Below, one piece after another: positions 12,041-23,031 of a stretch of DNA of 64,000 nucleotides. Both the position numbers and the translations under genes were made by a program. Below the pieces are notes generated by a model, which was not told the origin of the DNA, did not search any database, and was given only the letters and a program-made list of their open reading frames with translations. This DNA is from Chondrus crispus (Eukaryota; Rhodophyta; Florideophyceae; Gigartinales; Gigartinaceae): the NCBI RefSeq assembly GCF_000350225.1, contig NW_005179082.1:62001-126000 (forward strand). The letters run 5' to 3'. Numbering within the stretch: the first letter of the stretch is position 1; each line of letters opens with the position of its first letter.

Positions 12041-13124
12041 GTCCCACCTTGTAGGATTGCGATCCGCAACGTGACGTCATTTGCCATCGGGCTTTTGTGT
12101 TGGTGCACCAGTGGTGCTTTTCTCAGTGTTGGTTCCATCGGAATCTGGTTGCGACCGATCCGTTGTTGGTACTTTGCCATCGGGCAGTACGACGGTGTAG
12201 CGCTGCTACGTTTTCTTCTTTCCCGACGGGCTACGTTGCGACGTCCCCGTCGAAGACCTTATCAAGGGTATAAGGTGTACAAGGCGCTCTTCGAGCATTG
12301 GATTTACGACCCATCGGATCAGGTTTACCTAAACACCCCTCCGAACTCGTCGAGCAGTCGCCTTTACAAGTCTCTACCACCATTTACCGATCCCGGGCTG
12401 GGCCCTTCTCTTTGCCCCCCCTATCAGGGATCCGAGCTACTGCGGGCCGCAAACCCGCTTAAAGAGGACAGGGAGCTTCGAACACTCCGTAGCGCTGTGC
12501 CGTTGGCAGTTGTTGTTTTTGTTGCTGTTGTTTGTGTTGGACCGTCGGACCTTGGTCTCTGCCTAACAGGCGCATTGCACTACACTATCGTTTGCCAGCC
12601 TATTTTCTTGTCACGGCAATTGCTACAAAGAAAGACCGTGTTGTCCTCGTCCTGTTCCAGGGAATATAAAAGGGTTCTGAAAGGCACCTGTATCTACAAT
12701 AGACCACCTTTAATCTGCTTGGAGTGTAATTGGACAGGGAGACATGTAGTTCGGCTACTTCGCGAGTTGTAGGCGAAATGGGATCTCTCGGTACCCTCCA
12801 ATTCCATGAACAGATCGGGGCATTTTCTGTCCTCAGAGTTCTTATTTCAATTTTTACGGCTAAATGACGAAGGGATGGATAGCTAACTCTACAACGGATG
12901 GAATTAGCAGGGTGACGTGAGCTGTCGTGATCGGGAAGACAGAAGCGAAACCAGAACTTGCTCTTTGCCAGAGCTGACCAAAACATGCGTTTGTAGAGTT
13001 GCGGTGGTCGATCTTTCAGTGACCCGTGTCCAGCTCAGCGTCAATTCAATTGAATCATAAGTCCCAAAATGCGGAATGAAACTGCCTGATGACTGACTGG
13101 AGGTGCAAGGGGATGGCTAAATGG
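12041..13124. other. No gene seen
   Basis: A 244-codon reading frame covers much of this stretch but has no recognisable domain and an irregular composition. A T/G-rich tract at about 12500-12540 followed by a small GC-rich inverted repeat (GGACCGTCGGACC) looks like a further, weaker copy of the Ty3 tail module. The stretch may hold the rest of the LTR or another LTR fragment. Confidence 0.3.
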
Positions 13125-13184
13125 CATGGTACGGAATGCGATGATACGGAATGCGATGGTGCGGAATGCGATGGTACGAAAGCG
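13125..13184. repeat. 15-bp tandem repeat, four copies
   Basis: Four direct copies of a 15-bp unit of the form GATGGTACGGAATGC, with one to a few changes per copy and no spacers. This is a minisatellite; it lacks the spacer structure of a CRISPR array. Confidence 0.85.
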
Positions 13185-13303
13185 GTGCATGAGAACTTGT
13201 TTCGATGCAAGGCATCACGAATGCTACGGTAACCCAATTTTCAGTGCACTCTGTATTGAAATTCAGATCTGCTTAAGAGAGGTGACCTGGGATGAATGAA
13301 AAA

Positions 13304-13373
13304 GCACTCTGACCTAGTGGTTAGAGCCATGGCTACGGAAGTAGAGGTGCCGGGCTCGAACCCGGGCTCTAAC
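13304..13373 (+). repeat. tRNA-like sequence, probable SINE head
   Basis: The stretch contains an A-box-like TGACCTAGTGG and, about 40 nt later, a B-box-like GGGCTCGAACCC, the two internal RNA polymerase III promoter elements. The distance and order are those of a tRNA, but a full cloverleaf with a clear anticodon arm cannot be drawn. This fits a tRNA-derived SINE or a tRNA pseudogene better than a working tRNA. A related arrangement lies at 22531-22606 on the other strand. Confidence 0.55.
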
Positions 13374-14560
13374 GATGGAACGTCCTAAGCATGACGTTCA
13401 AAAAGCACGGCTGCAGAAGCTTTTGTGATTGCATTTTAAGATATTTTCGCACAAAATTTAATGCTAAATGCCGGTTCTTGTCGCTCAGTTGTCGGCCAAT
13501 GGTGCCAAGATGATGGGACATATGGGTTGACACCTGGATAGTATGATCGCAAAGACGTTGCTTACTGTAGTAAGTTGGCCAGACGGAGGCCCTTGCCATC
13601 TAAAGTGAGATGCAAGCCCGGTACATCACTGCAAGGATACCGACCTGTCTTTAAAAAGAGTTAATCCATTTCGATTATGAATCAGGAACAAATTTGTCCC
13701 AGCCCCAGTTTGCTCCCAAAAGTTGTTTCTTTATAATAGAGGTGCTGTTAGGGGTGTGTACTGAAACATATCCCCAAATCCCAATAATTTCTCATTTACT
13801 TTCTTCATTAGAGAGTTTGCGAGACGCCCGTGTTTCAAGCTTGCGGTTAAAATAGCGTGAAACAACCCACTGAAAGCTGCTCCAAATCACAAGAGCCGAG
13901 TAAGCCATCTCATATTTCACTAAACCACTGCGCAAACGAGAAGTGAAGTGCTCGGAAAAACATGCATCATCCACACCCGCCCGTAAGAGCGGTCGAAAGG
14001 GGTGTCCGTTCTCTACATTTGACCCCACACCCCCCGGCACGACGTTGAAACATCAACAACCCCCTCTATTCCAGCACGGAACCTCTCTCTTCCTGCTACA
14101 TCGCAGCAACTGAAAAACGCCACCATGCCCAGGAGCGAACCCACCTCTCCAGCGCCCTCTATGGATTGCGATTCAATCGCCGTTGCATTCGAACCTACCA
14201 AACCCACTCCGTACACCGCCAGTCTCTCGCCACGCACAACGCTTTCACCATGAACCCCAAGCCCACCCGAAAACAAGAGAATTCGCTTTTCGGTCGTGTG
14301 GCACGCGTTGCTCCTCAAATCGGAATCTGCAGTGAATGCGCATCACACCCCTTATGGAAAACTCCAAGAAAATATAAGTCTGCCCTTGCTCTCTTTTTCA
14401 ATTCATCTTCAGAGGGTTGATTTGAAACCGTCCATGAACCAACCCATAAGACCATTCGTGACAGGTCCAATGAAGCTATTCCGGATCATCGCCTGGCAGT
14501 GAGGGCCAATGCGGCTGCTTCGGGTATAATTGAGATTTAGGGACGAGGGAGATTCTCCTT
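13374..14560. other. No gene seen
   Basis: Only short reading frames without recognisable domains. A 101-codon minus-strand frame at 14013-14318 has no start context or similarity I can support. Confidence 0.4.
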
Positions 14561-14785
14561 GATGATATCGTTTTAGTGATGGACCAGTACGCGGAGCAGA
14601 GGAGACAGAACGTGACGAGAAGACGGAATTCGACAAGAGGTCGCAAGGAGCTGTGGAGGAAATGAGGGAAATACCTCTCAATCGCACGAGTCCCAATGAC
14701 GGGAAGGGCGAGAGCCCAACTGACGGCCGAGTGGTGAAGCAGAAGCGCAGATTCTCTCGACCCACGTGACGAGGAACACGGCGAT

Positions 14786-15064
14786 ATGAGTTCGGCTCAT
14801 GTGAAGACAAAAGCGGACACGGAGAAAAAGCGGTTGAAGTTGGATGAGAAGCGCCTGAAATTAGAGAAGTGGAAGGGTAAGGAGGAAGCACAGCCCATCA
14901 GGCGATCTTGGAACCATGAAGCGGAAGTTCTTGCTCTGAACGAGAAACGAATTCAACTAGAAATACAACGCGCCGCCCTCGATCGAGAGGAACGAAAGTC
15001 TGCGCTAGATGAGCGTAAGCAGATAACCAATGTTTTAAGGGCCCTTACTGAGAAGCTCAAGTAA
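14786..15064 (+). CDS. Charged coiled-coil ORF, possible Harbinger partner
   Basis: A 92-residue ORF made almost wholly of Lys, Glu, Arg and Leu in heptad-like order (EKKRLKLDEKRLKLEKW, later ALDREERKSALDERKQ), so a coiled coil is very likely. A further open stretch in another frame just upstream (about 14570-14770) is also charged and ends in a basic patch, so the ORF may be the C-terminal piece of a longer broken gene or follow an intron. PIF/Harbinger transposons carry a second, Myb-like protein whose C terminus is often a charged coil. Two Harbinger transposases follow within 3 kb. That link is inference, and an unrelated host gene fragment is possible. Confidence 0.4.
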   Translation: MSSAHVKTKADTEKKRLKLDEKRLKLEKWKGKEEAQPIRRSWNHEAEVLALNEKRIQLEIQRAALDREERKSALDERKQITNVLRALTEKLK

Positions 15065-15419
15065 AAATGTCGTTTGCGTTGTGTTTCATCAAACTTTTTC
15101 ATTGCCGCACCGCCCATGCTCAGACCTCGAAGTTCGGTGCGTTGAAAACAGCGCCTCCTTCATCGCAAAACTTGTGTAGCAGTTGTGGTGATGGCCAGGC
15201 GAAGCCGATATTTTCCAGGCTGGCGAACATCGTTGCCGCTACTCGCACAGACAGCGCGGCTCGGGACATGAGTATCAATATCCGTTTACGTTCAGTTATA
15301 TTTATGTCATAACAAGGTAGATAGCTAGCGCTCAAGGCCAGGGGCCGGCAGTCAAAGTATGTGAACACCTGTACACTATGGTGTATAAAAACCTTGATGA
15401 TTCAGTTGGGACCGGCGTC

Positions 15420-16475
15420 CTTAGAGAGCAGTGAAATAGGGCACTTTCGTATCTTCAATTTCCTTGTGAAGTCCGTGGAAGACCACATCTGTTTGAGATA
15501 TTTGTCCGTCCACTCCACCGCCTGAAGCACTGCTCTCATCAACGCACCATATATCCTTTATCCATCTGTTGCTCCCATTCCGGGGAACGAAACCTGTAGA
15601 TAGGCCCGGAGAATAGACACCGCGTCCCCGTGGAGGCAGTATTGTTTCCCATCAACTATAAATCCTCTGGAGGTCCTGATCTAAGTTACGCTCACTATGA
15701 AGCGTCTTATCGTGCATACGCCCCACATCTGGCCCATACAGATAGAACATCAGCCCGTCGGGCGTGGTAATTGTTTTGTGCATCGATCAATGAAACACTT
15801 TTGCTCCGAATAGCATTCCGTCTGATTAATCACAGCTCCCCAGGCCTACTTCTATAGATCTTGGTGCAGTCCAAAATTCTCGTTCACGTTCAGTGATAAG
15901 GTTGGAGCGAAAGTTTTCACATAAATGGCCCCGTGGTTCCCCGAACTTCTCGAAAACCTCCCGGAAGGCCTCACTGAGGGATGAACTTTGCATTCCAAAA
16001 AGAATATCAACATCTCTCCATCTACATGTCGAAGTTAAACGACGAGGCACAAAGCAGGTTGCTGTAATCACTTCACACATGTAACGCTTTCATATCGACC
16101 AGCATGATGTCCATCCAAAGTCCGAGACCGTCCCTATTTCTGCTTTCCAGAAACGGAAAAGGGACAGAGCGTCTTTCTCACTGAAAATACTGAGATTGAA
16201 ACAGGTTGTAGAAACCTTAAATAGTAGGCACGGAGACGCGCGGTGTCGTCATTGAGTATCTTCAAATCACGATTGCCGTATCGGAGAAAGACATCGTCGA
16301 AGTCACTCAGTAACGCTAAGTACAGAAACTGTCGTTGTTTGAACATCCTTGTCCTCAACTTGGCGATAGGGAAGTCTGTTAGACGCATGATGCGTATATG
16401 GTTTAACGACTGGTCTCTGAAAAGGCCAGAAGTCATGATATCATTTACCTTGGAGTATCTCCACCAGTGCATGGG
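15420..16475 (-). pseudogene. PIF/Harbinger transposase, decayed (minus strand)
   Basis: Reading the minus strand, pieces in different frames match the order of a Harbinger-type DDE transposase: CRWRDVDILFGM followed by SSSLSEAF at about 16020-15960; a DCTK segment near 15865, where the first catalytic Asp is expected; TPDGLMFYLYGPDVGR near 15730; HGDAVSILRAYLQVSFPG near 15620; and AVEWTDKYLKQMW with FTRKLK towards 15480. Several stops and frame changes separate them, so it is a pseudogene. The part beyond about 16110 is less certain. The element lies 5'-to-5' with the second Harbinger copy on the plus strand. Terminal inverted repeats and a TWA target duplication were not found. Confidence 0.65.
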
Positions 16476-16587
16476 AAACGGACCAAATCAGCTCTTTTTC
16501 GTAAACGTGTATTGTGCTGACTGGCGCGTCCAAATTTGGCATTTTGGCTACTTGGCAAAGGGAGCTGCGTCTCCACTATCACTGTTA

Positions 16588-16610
16588 TAATGCGCTGTGA
16601 CAGCGCATTA
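16588..16610. repeat. Perfect 23-bp palindrome with a 1-nt centre
   Basis: Arms of 11 bp (TAATGCGCTGT and its complement) around a single G. It lies between the 5' ends of the two divergent Harbinger transposases. Confidence 0.85.
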
Positions 16611-16749
16611 CCAACACTCAACTCGTTGGAAGATTTGATTCAATGAGCTCGGAGACGATGTTTTCGACAACAATCTACATTTCCTTCTCATGGATTCAGA
16701 TGACCACGAAGGCCTCCAAAATGTACACCAACATGGTGGATCCGTGCCG

Positions 16750-17870
16750 GGGGAAGCTCTTAATCTACTGTGAGGGCGGTTAGAAGCAGCCCGACAGCTC
16801 TACAACGACTACTTCGGTCCTAATCCCGTTTACAATAGGAACCACTTCTTTCTGCGTTTTCGACTGTGTCTCCCAGTTGTCAGACGCATTATTGATGAAA
16901 TTGAGATCGACGATCGCTATTTTACGCAGCGTCAAGACTGCACCGGACAGGCCGGGTTCACAAACTTCCGGGAAGTTATCGCTGCTATTCGTATTCTGGA
17001 ATATGGTTGCGCAGCAGACTGTGTCGATGAATATGTTTGCATGGCGGAGTCTGCAGCCTTAGAATGTCTTGAACGTTTTTGCGAATGTGTGAGTTCCTGT
17101 TTTGGACAGCAGTATATGTGCGACTTTACATTAAAGGACGTGAGTAAGATATTGGAAAATCAGCGAAAAGGGGATTTACAGAAATGATAGGAAGCATTGA
17201 CATCTCCAAATTGGTTTGGAAGAACTTTCCGGCTGCTTATTGCGGGCAATATCATGGAACGAAGGGGGTACTTGCATTGACATTGGAATGTATCCCAGCC
17301 GATCAGTTTTACATCTGGGATGCTTTCTTTGGAATGCCCGGATGCGCGAATGACATCAATGTTTTGAATGCTTCCACACTTCAGGTTAAGATTGCGGATG
17401 GCACCAACCTCCCGAGTTTAAAGTAAAAAATCCCATGTTTGGTACGCAACATATCGTACTAGTTGGCAGATGGAATTTATCCTAAATGGCCATGTTTTGT
17501 GAAATCCGTCAGTCACCCCACAACGATGAAGGAGAAATTGATGGCTGGTTGTCAAGGAAGTGCGGGAAAAGAGGTAGAAAGGGCGTTCGGTGTGCTCCAA
17601 GCAAAGTAGCAAATAGTTGCAAGGCCATCTCGCTTTGTTATACTAGCAAGAATGAAAAAAGTGATGGCATGCTGTGTGATACTGCACAATGTGATGGTGG
17701 AGTACAAATGCAGAGAACAGTGAAATTGAAAGTGACGGGCATACCAACCCAAGTGTTACGAGTGACGCTAATCCACTTATTTGGGCTGGTAATATCGAAC
17801 AGGTGCAGCACTACCTCTGCCAGGATCGATAAGAGCGAGTTTTGCAGTGGCCAGATTCACAGAAAATGAA
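16750..17870 (+). pseudogene. PIF/Harbinger transposase, decayed (plus strand)
   Basis: Pieces match the plant/algal Harbinger nuclease: YNDYFGPNPVYNRNHFFLRF near 16810; DCTGQAGFTNFREVIAAIRI with LEYGCAADCVDEY near 16940-17035; ESAALECLERFC; then GSIDISKLVWKNFPAAYCGQ near 17190 with the first catalytic Asp; FYIWDAFFGMPGCANDINVL near 17310-17370 with the second; and ERAFGVLQAK near 17580, where the catalytic Glu lies, followed by a C-terminal ILHNVMVEY near 17690. At least one stop and several frame changes interrupt it. It has lost its ability to encode a whole enzyme. Its 5' end faces that of the minus-strand copy. Confidence 0.8.
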
Positions 17871-18500
17871 ACAGAATATTGCAAGACGCGAAAACTGGTG
17901 ACGGATCATTTATGGGAGAGAACAGGAAACCTATACTGTTACGCCATGGTCACGTGCCTGCTGCGTAGCGACTCTCCGCATGTACAAATCTGCATCCATA
18001 GAGATATCCGTCTCCCTTGAAAAGTATCCAGTTTCATGGTGCATGTCTACTTTCTCCGATTGGCAAATTTCTACGTTTCATAGCTCTACTTGCTCTTAAA
18101 ACAATCAAACAAACCCCCATTCTAACTCCCGCCGAATCCTGTTGGCGTCTAGGCGCGAAACTAACACACCACACTTTTGCAACAGCCAAAACTCAATTGC
18201 ACCTTCATCGTTTCACGAATGTTTTCAAGAGCCCTCGAGCCAAGCGGTACGCATGGGACGGTACTGCCCGATGTGATGTGCATGCTCTTCAAAGCAGTGA
18301 CCCATGAGCGCAGTGAGAAATTAGGGGTTTGAGGGATATTGAGACACCGTGTCGGCAAGGACGGGCGCCGAGAGGTGGTATTGAGAAAGGGCTGTGAATT
18401 GGCGATGCTACGTCAGGAAGTCGTTGCGGTAGGAGAGAGGGTCCTTGCGGCACCGCTCATGCAGATATTAAGTTGACGTCCATTTTGCCGGCATGTGTGC
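17871..18500. other. No gene seen
   Basis: Sequence between the second Harbinger copy and the copia LTR. Only short, unconvincing reading frames. The end of the Harbinger element should lie here, but its terminal repeat was not found. Confidence 0.4.
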
Positions 18501-18936
18501 ATGGGAGAGAGAGGGGAGAGAGAGTAGAGCAACTCGATGGGGGCTTTCGACCAAGGCTAGGGGCAATGGAGACGAGCTACGCCGCAGCCGACGAAATGTG
18601 TGCAGCGATGTTGGTCTTCTGCGCGCTGCGGGAAAGTTCCTGTCGTGGTCTCTGTCCAGCGAGGACAGCGCTAGCACTAAGCGACTTGCAGTGTCCGTGG
18701 CGGTGTGCCACCGGTCCTAAAATACAAACGGGACTTTTACCGCGTACTTAAATCAAGGGTAAATTAAAGGGACTAGAAATCCGGGGGTTACTCTCGCACT
18801 CACGAGACAAGACCCCCGGTGGCTTTTCTGGCCTTTCGCTTCGCCTCGCTCGATCACCTTCGTGCTTCTCCCTCCGCTGCGCACGTTCAGGGAAACCGAG
18901 CCTCAGCTTCTGCTCGAATCTGAAATTCCTACCACA
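18500..18936 (+). repeat. Copia LTR, left copy (start uncertain)
   Basis: The part from about 18651 to 18936 aligns with 42131-42426 with about 35 mismatches in some 296 bp, roughly 88 per cent identical by eye. Similarity fades further upstream, so the start is only approximate. The end is ...TACCACA, with the terminal CA of an LTR, and it is followed at once by a primer binding site. The same LTR end near 42.4 kb makes this the left LTR of a copia element or of a related copy. The divergence points to an old insertion. Confidence 0.65.
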
Positions 18937-18952
18937 GTTATGGGCCCAGGGA
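18937..18952 (+). other. Copia primer binding site, initiator-tRNA half type
   Basis: GTTATGGGCCCAGG directly after the LTR end is complementary to the anticodon stem-loop of initiator tRNA-Met. Drosophila copia and relatives use the 5' half of that tRNA, cut in the anticodon loop, as primer instead of the 3' CCA end. Seen: the complementarity and position. Known from the family: half-tRNA priming. Confidence 0.6.
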
Positions 18953-19865
18953 GTGGTTCGGCTCCCGATCGCGAGAGCCGTTTAGACCCTCCCTATTTCT
19001 ATCCGGATGGAGATCTTCAGGACTGGCGGCGCAAAATCGCTCCGTGGGTAGACCTTGTGAAGTCTGCGGCTGAGCGTGGCACGGATCGCGTGTATGACAC
19101 GGTGTGCGCCACCGTTGGGCGCCAGCTCTATGAGCGTGGCTTGCCCAGTGCTTAGCAGTCAATTGTGAACGAAGCACAGGCAGCAAGGAAGTTCGATTTT
19201 AAACGAAACAATCAAGTCGCAGCCGATTGAGACATTGTGAATATCATCGCCATGGACCCCCGATTGATATGGTATCAAGGCCGATAAATTCGTTTCACAA
19301 AGTATCAACCTGCCGCCGGAAGAAGAACGAAGATCTCTCTGTTTTCGTGTCACGGTTCCGAGGACTGGCTGCGGAGCATCTTATACATTCCCACGCCTCC
19401 ACGTCCTTCCAGATTGGTGAAGTCCTGGCAATCACTTTGTGGAACAATGCCAGCCTCGAAGAGGGGAACTCTGACTAATGCCAAGCTGCAGTTTATTTCC
19501 TTGGCCGAAGCTCGGGCGGTCGAAGTGAGTCCCCCAACAACGAGGTCGTTCTTCACTAAGGATCTCGACGAATTAAATTTGGTTATTGAAAGCGCAGGAG
19601 AGCTCTAGGGTCCTTTGTACTTCCGTACAGACGATGAAAATGGTCCACGGAATGCGCTCCGTAAGTAACGCTCTCAAGCACGAGGGACAGGAAAGAAAAT
19701 CCAGGACGCATTTCAGACACTGTACACCAATCCGCAGGAAGATGAAATGCCGAATAATTCAGTAGCGGGTATCATCTTGTCCAAGGCAAAGCCTTGAAAG
19801 CTTCACTTAGATGACGCCATTTCTGTCCTTGGAAATTTGACCCTCACGTCAACCCAAGGTCCTTC

Positions 19866-19946
19866 GATGAGCATGAAGGACGTTGAAAGCCTCGTGGAAC
19901 GCAATTGCGTTGCCCGAGGCTTTCAACGGCGAGAATGCTCATGCAA
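19866..19946. repeat. Imperfect inverted repeat beside gap 1
   Basis: Arms of about 38 nt pair around an AATT centre (for example GTTGAAAGCCTCG with its complement), with several mismatches. It lies just left of the assembly gap at 19955. Confidence 0.7.
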
Positions 19947-19954
19947 GGGAAGTG

Positions 19955-20054
19955 NNNNNNNNNNNNNNNNNNNNNNNNNNNNNNNNNNNNNNNNNNNNNN
20001 NNNNNNNNNNNNNNNNNNNNNNNNNNNNNNNNNNNNNNNNNNNNNNNNNNNNNN
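19955..20054. other. Assembly gap, 100 N
   Basis: Exactly 100 undetermined bases inside the copia gag region; the conventional size for a gap of unknown length. Confidence 0.95.
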
Positions 20055-20712
20055 GACAAGCACTTCTCGCCATAGGGAATAAGGCTTCTGGAGCTGTATC
20101 CGACAACTTCGCTTTCAATGACTTCGTACGCAATAGAGCTCGTGGAGTTAGTCCAAACCCACCCAGAGGAAGGCGCTAGCACCCCCACGAAGAAGCAGGC
20201 ACCCGCTCCCACAGGACCACCTGTGCGGACTGTGGAGAGCAGGAGCACCTCCGTGGTGACCGGCGCTGCTCTGCGTCCGACCATCACGCGAAAAAACGAA
20301 GAACCACAGAGAACGACCGTTACGGGAACACTGGGAACAAGTACAAGTCTCCTGGTTTTTTTGTCCAGGCTCCCGTCTGGGACGCAGAGACAAGTAAGTC
20401 TCGTTTTCAGGCGAGGGGCCAAGTCCGACGTCTTCTCTTCACGTGAGGACCCCAATCCCATGTTGGACGTTGGCTGTCCGAGGAATGTCGGCTGCATCCA
20501 AGCCACGGCTATACTCTGCGTGAAAATGGGAATCAAGCTACCCATTCGTCCGCTCTATTGCAAACCATTCTATCACGGATATGGAATGGAGTGTAGCGAA
20601 GCCGAGCTTGTGGTTGCCATATGGGATATGCTTGCTACGGACATGTACGGGAACAAACATAACTATTCCGCTCTACGTCAAAAAGGGAATCGGCTTCCTC
20701 CTGTAGTGCACT

Positions 20713-21200
20713 GAGACGCCACTTCCCCTATCTTGGGACACCTGTCCCCGACGCCGCTTTCCGCCCTCGAGCGGGACCTCTTTACGTGTACCCGTCTCCA
20801 CGTGTACTCGTGTCACACCCACGTTTATCTGTGCCATTCCCCACGTGTACTCGTGGCCCACCACTACGTGTCACGGGTGTCGTGCTCGTGTACCCTAATT
20901 AGTATTATTATTATTATAGTCCGACGTCGACTTCTATATAGTCGACGTCCGACCCGAAGTAAATCCTCATGAAGCCTTGGGTCTAGAACCTTAGCTTTTG
21001 GAAAGGGAGTTGTAGCATCGCGCATAGTATTAGTCTACCGCTATACTACGCGAGCTATCTACCTCTCCCGATTCCCACCTAACTCTACCGCTCGCGCCCC
21101 GAGCTACGTACTGTACTACGCGCCCGAGCTACTCCGGTCACTTCGCCCCGACCGGGCGCCCAGTCTCTCTACTTTTCCTTTAATTCCCTACCGCGTTACG
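20713..21200 (+). repeat. 5' LTR of Ty3 copy 2 (boundaries approximate)
   Basis: AT-rich U3-like part, a TATA-like CTATATA at about 20934, then a pyrimidine-rich part near 21170-21190 resembling the LTR of copy 1. The TATA-like motif lies in the loop of an inverted repeat at 20919-20953. Gag begins about 150 nt after the end. Confidence 0.45.
20919..20953. repeat. Inverted repeat around the LTR TATA motif
   Basis: Arms of 14 bp (GTCCGACGTCGACT) with one mismatch and a 7-nt centre that holds TCTATAT. It is inside the Ty3 copy 2 LTR. Confidence 0.75.
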
Positions 21201-22442
21201 CGCCCGGATCCCGTGCCGGTTATCCCACTGGTGGTCTCCCGAATCACACCCTGCGCCCATGAACACGCGTTGCTCTGTATGAGGGGGACTCACTGTCTTC
21301 CCCCTCAGTGCGCGACATTTTGGTCTCCCGACCTAGAAGTTATGGTATCCGGGTCCGAATCGTCCCGTGAGACCCGTGCTGGAGACGTGCCTCCGCGTGT
21401 TGCGGCGTGGATCACTCGGAGTTGCCGCGAGGCCCTCCGAGAATCCGAAAGATTCACACTCAATACTGTGGCGGAGAAGCTCGCAGCGGAACCGTCGGCG
21501 CTGCCAGAAAACCTCAAGACATTTATTGAGGAAACTATCGCCGCACAAGCCGAGGTACGAGCCGCGAGAGAACGCGATCGATTAACCGCCCTGGAAGGCG
21601 TGCTCACCAAGGCCTGGCAGGCGGATACAGCTGCCAGCGTCGAGGAGGCTACCCTCCCGCGGAAACGAGAGGAGGCTGCCACGACGGAGGAACTCAAGGC
21701 CCTCCGTCTAGAAATTAGCGTCTTGAAGACGCACCGCCCCGATCCGTCGCCTGGCTCGCAGGGCGGATCGGTGACGCAAACTCCAGCCACCGCTTCTGTG
21801 AACCCTCCGACTACAGTCGGAGTAGCGACTCTCTCTCCCGCTGAGGAGTTACCCCCGTTGAGTAAGAGCTTGGTCTTTTCCAATGTGACAATGTCGGCGC
21901 TGCAAGCCGCGGGGATCCTGGTCCCGTTCATGGAGACTGCTCCCCAATTTTCCGCCAACCCTCAGGCGTCGCGAACTGCGGCCGGAACCCCCCCCCCCCG
22001 AGGGAACCTCCGTCGGACCTATCCACCTCGAAGATGATCTACCTTCCTAGAATTTACTGGGAGGGAACCCTGAGCCAGGGGGACGTTCGGATGACGAGGG
22101 GAGTGGACGACGAAAAAAGTCCAAACCCAGTCGGAAAGAGCGGAAGGCTCACCGTCGCAAAGGACGAAAGGATGGCTACCGGCCAGACGGATACTCTAGC
22201 CTGTCCTCGTCAACCTCCTCCGACTCGGGATCTGATTTCAAGTCGGAGTCGCTAACGGCTTCAACGCCGACGCTCGGCCCCGAGAAGAAGGTGGTTTCCG
22301 TTTGGAAGCCGATGATTCACCGGTTCCGAGGTGTGTGCAACTACCGAGCATATCGCCTCATGGATACCGACCAGACCTTGGACGACGGGGTCTACGCTAC
22401 CACCCGTAAGAGAGTACAGTACCTCCTCGTGGTCATGGGGGA

Positions 22443-22620
22443 GTGAAACAATTTCATTTTAACAATCAATACAAAAAGACTAGCAGCGCCTGATCATCGG
22501 ATCTAATGCCTCTTTTGAGACTAGCGCTGTGCTCGGGAATTGAACCCGGGCTCACAAACGAAAGATTACTATCCCAAGGAGATGCTAAACCCCTGTGCCA
22601 TGCCGCATCGCCTGCTCCCA
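22443..22620 (-). repeat. tRNA-derived SINE-like insertion
   Basis: On the minus strand, TGGCACAGGGGTTTAGC (A-box-like) is followed about 45 nt later by GGGTTCAATTCCC (B box) and then by some 85 nt of non-tRNA sequence ending in an A/T-rich stretch near 22445. This is the layout of a tRNA-derived SINE. It interrupts the gag region of Ty3 copy 2 right beside the DIRS element. Target duplications were not found. The tRNA-like core lies at 22531-22606. Confidence 0.5.
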
Positions 22621-22776
22621 TTCCCTACTCCATCTTACCCACCTTCATCCCATGGGGAACGTTGTATCCCCTCAAATAACGCTTTTTTGAGCCCGTCCCA
22701 TAAACTTAATAATTGTTTCCATGTTCTGTGATAAAGAGAGAGAGGCATCTTGCCTTAGGAGGGAGGGAGGGTGGGA

Positions 22777-23031
22777 GAGAGAGGCACGCCAGGTACGTTT
22801 TGTGCATGCATGCCTCCCTTTATATACCGCCACAATTACTGGAGCGCGCGTGAGACAAATGCAAATGCTGCGTACCTAGGGGAGTGGCTGGGAGAGTGTT
22901 TGCGGGAGTTCTCAAGAATTCCACTCTCTCACCACGTGTCATACGCGTCGAGACTTGCCACGACACTGGCCAACCTCGCTATACAGTCAACTGTGTTTCA
23001 TGCGCATAAACGCTACTCGACTACACAACAC
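22777..23031. repeat. DIRS left terminal direct repeat
   Basis: 255 bp, matching 26897-27151 base for base apart from four substitutions and without any indel. It includes a TATA-like TTTATATACC. The copies are in the same orientation, as in PAT/Ngaro-like members; classic DIRS1 has inverted ends. Confidence 0.9.

Larger units (their letters stand above)
18940..20712 (+). mobile_element. Copia element, left part: gag and protease (fossil)
   Basis: Remains of the first half of a Ty1/copia element. A gag region begins at about 18940 (LQDWRRKIAPWVDLVKSA near 19015) and continues in pieces to about 19600. Beyond the assembly gap a CCHC zinc knuckle (CADCGEQEH...C) lies near 20220-20275. A protease-like segment follows near 20460-20700, where LDVGCPRNVGC resembles the copia-type active-site region. 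The region is clearly broken, with about five or more breaks plus the gap. The integrase, RT and RNase H of a copia element follow only at 37-40.2 kb, beyond a Ty3 nest. Confidence 0.65.

Noticed and set aside
12038-12772. 244-codon plus-strand ORF as a host gene
   Set aside because: No recognisable domain, irregular composition, and placed where LTR sequence is expected.
13125-13184. CRISPR-like short repeats
   Set aside because: The copies are directly joined without spacers and the window is eukaryotic.
13304-13373. Functional tRNA gene
   Set aside because: Pol III boxes are present but the anticodon and acceptor arms do not form a normal cloverleaf.
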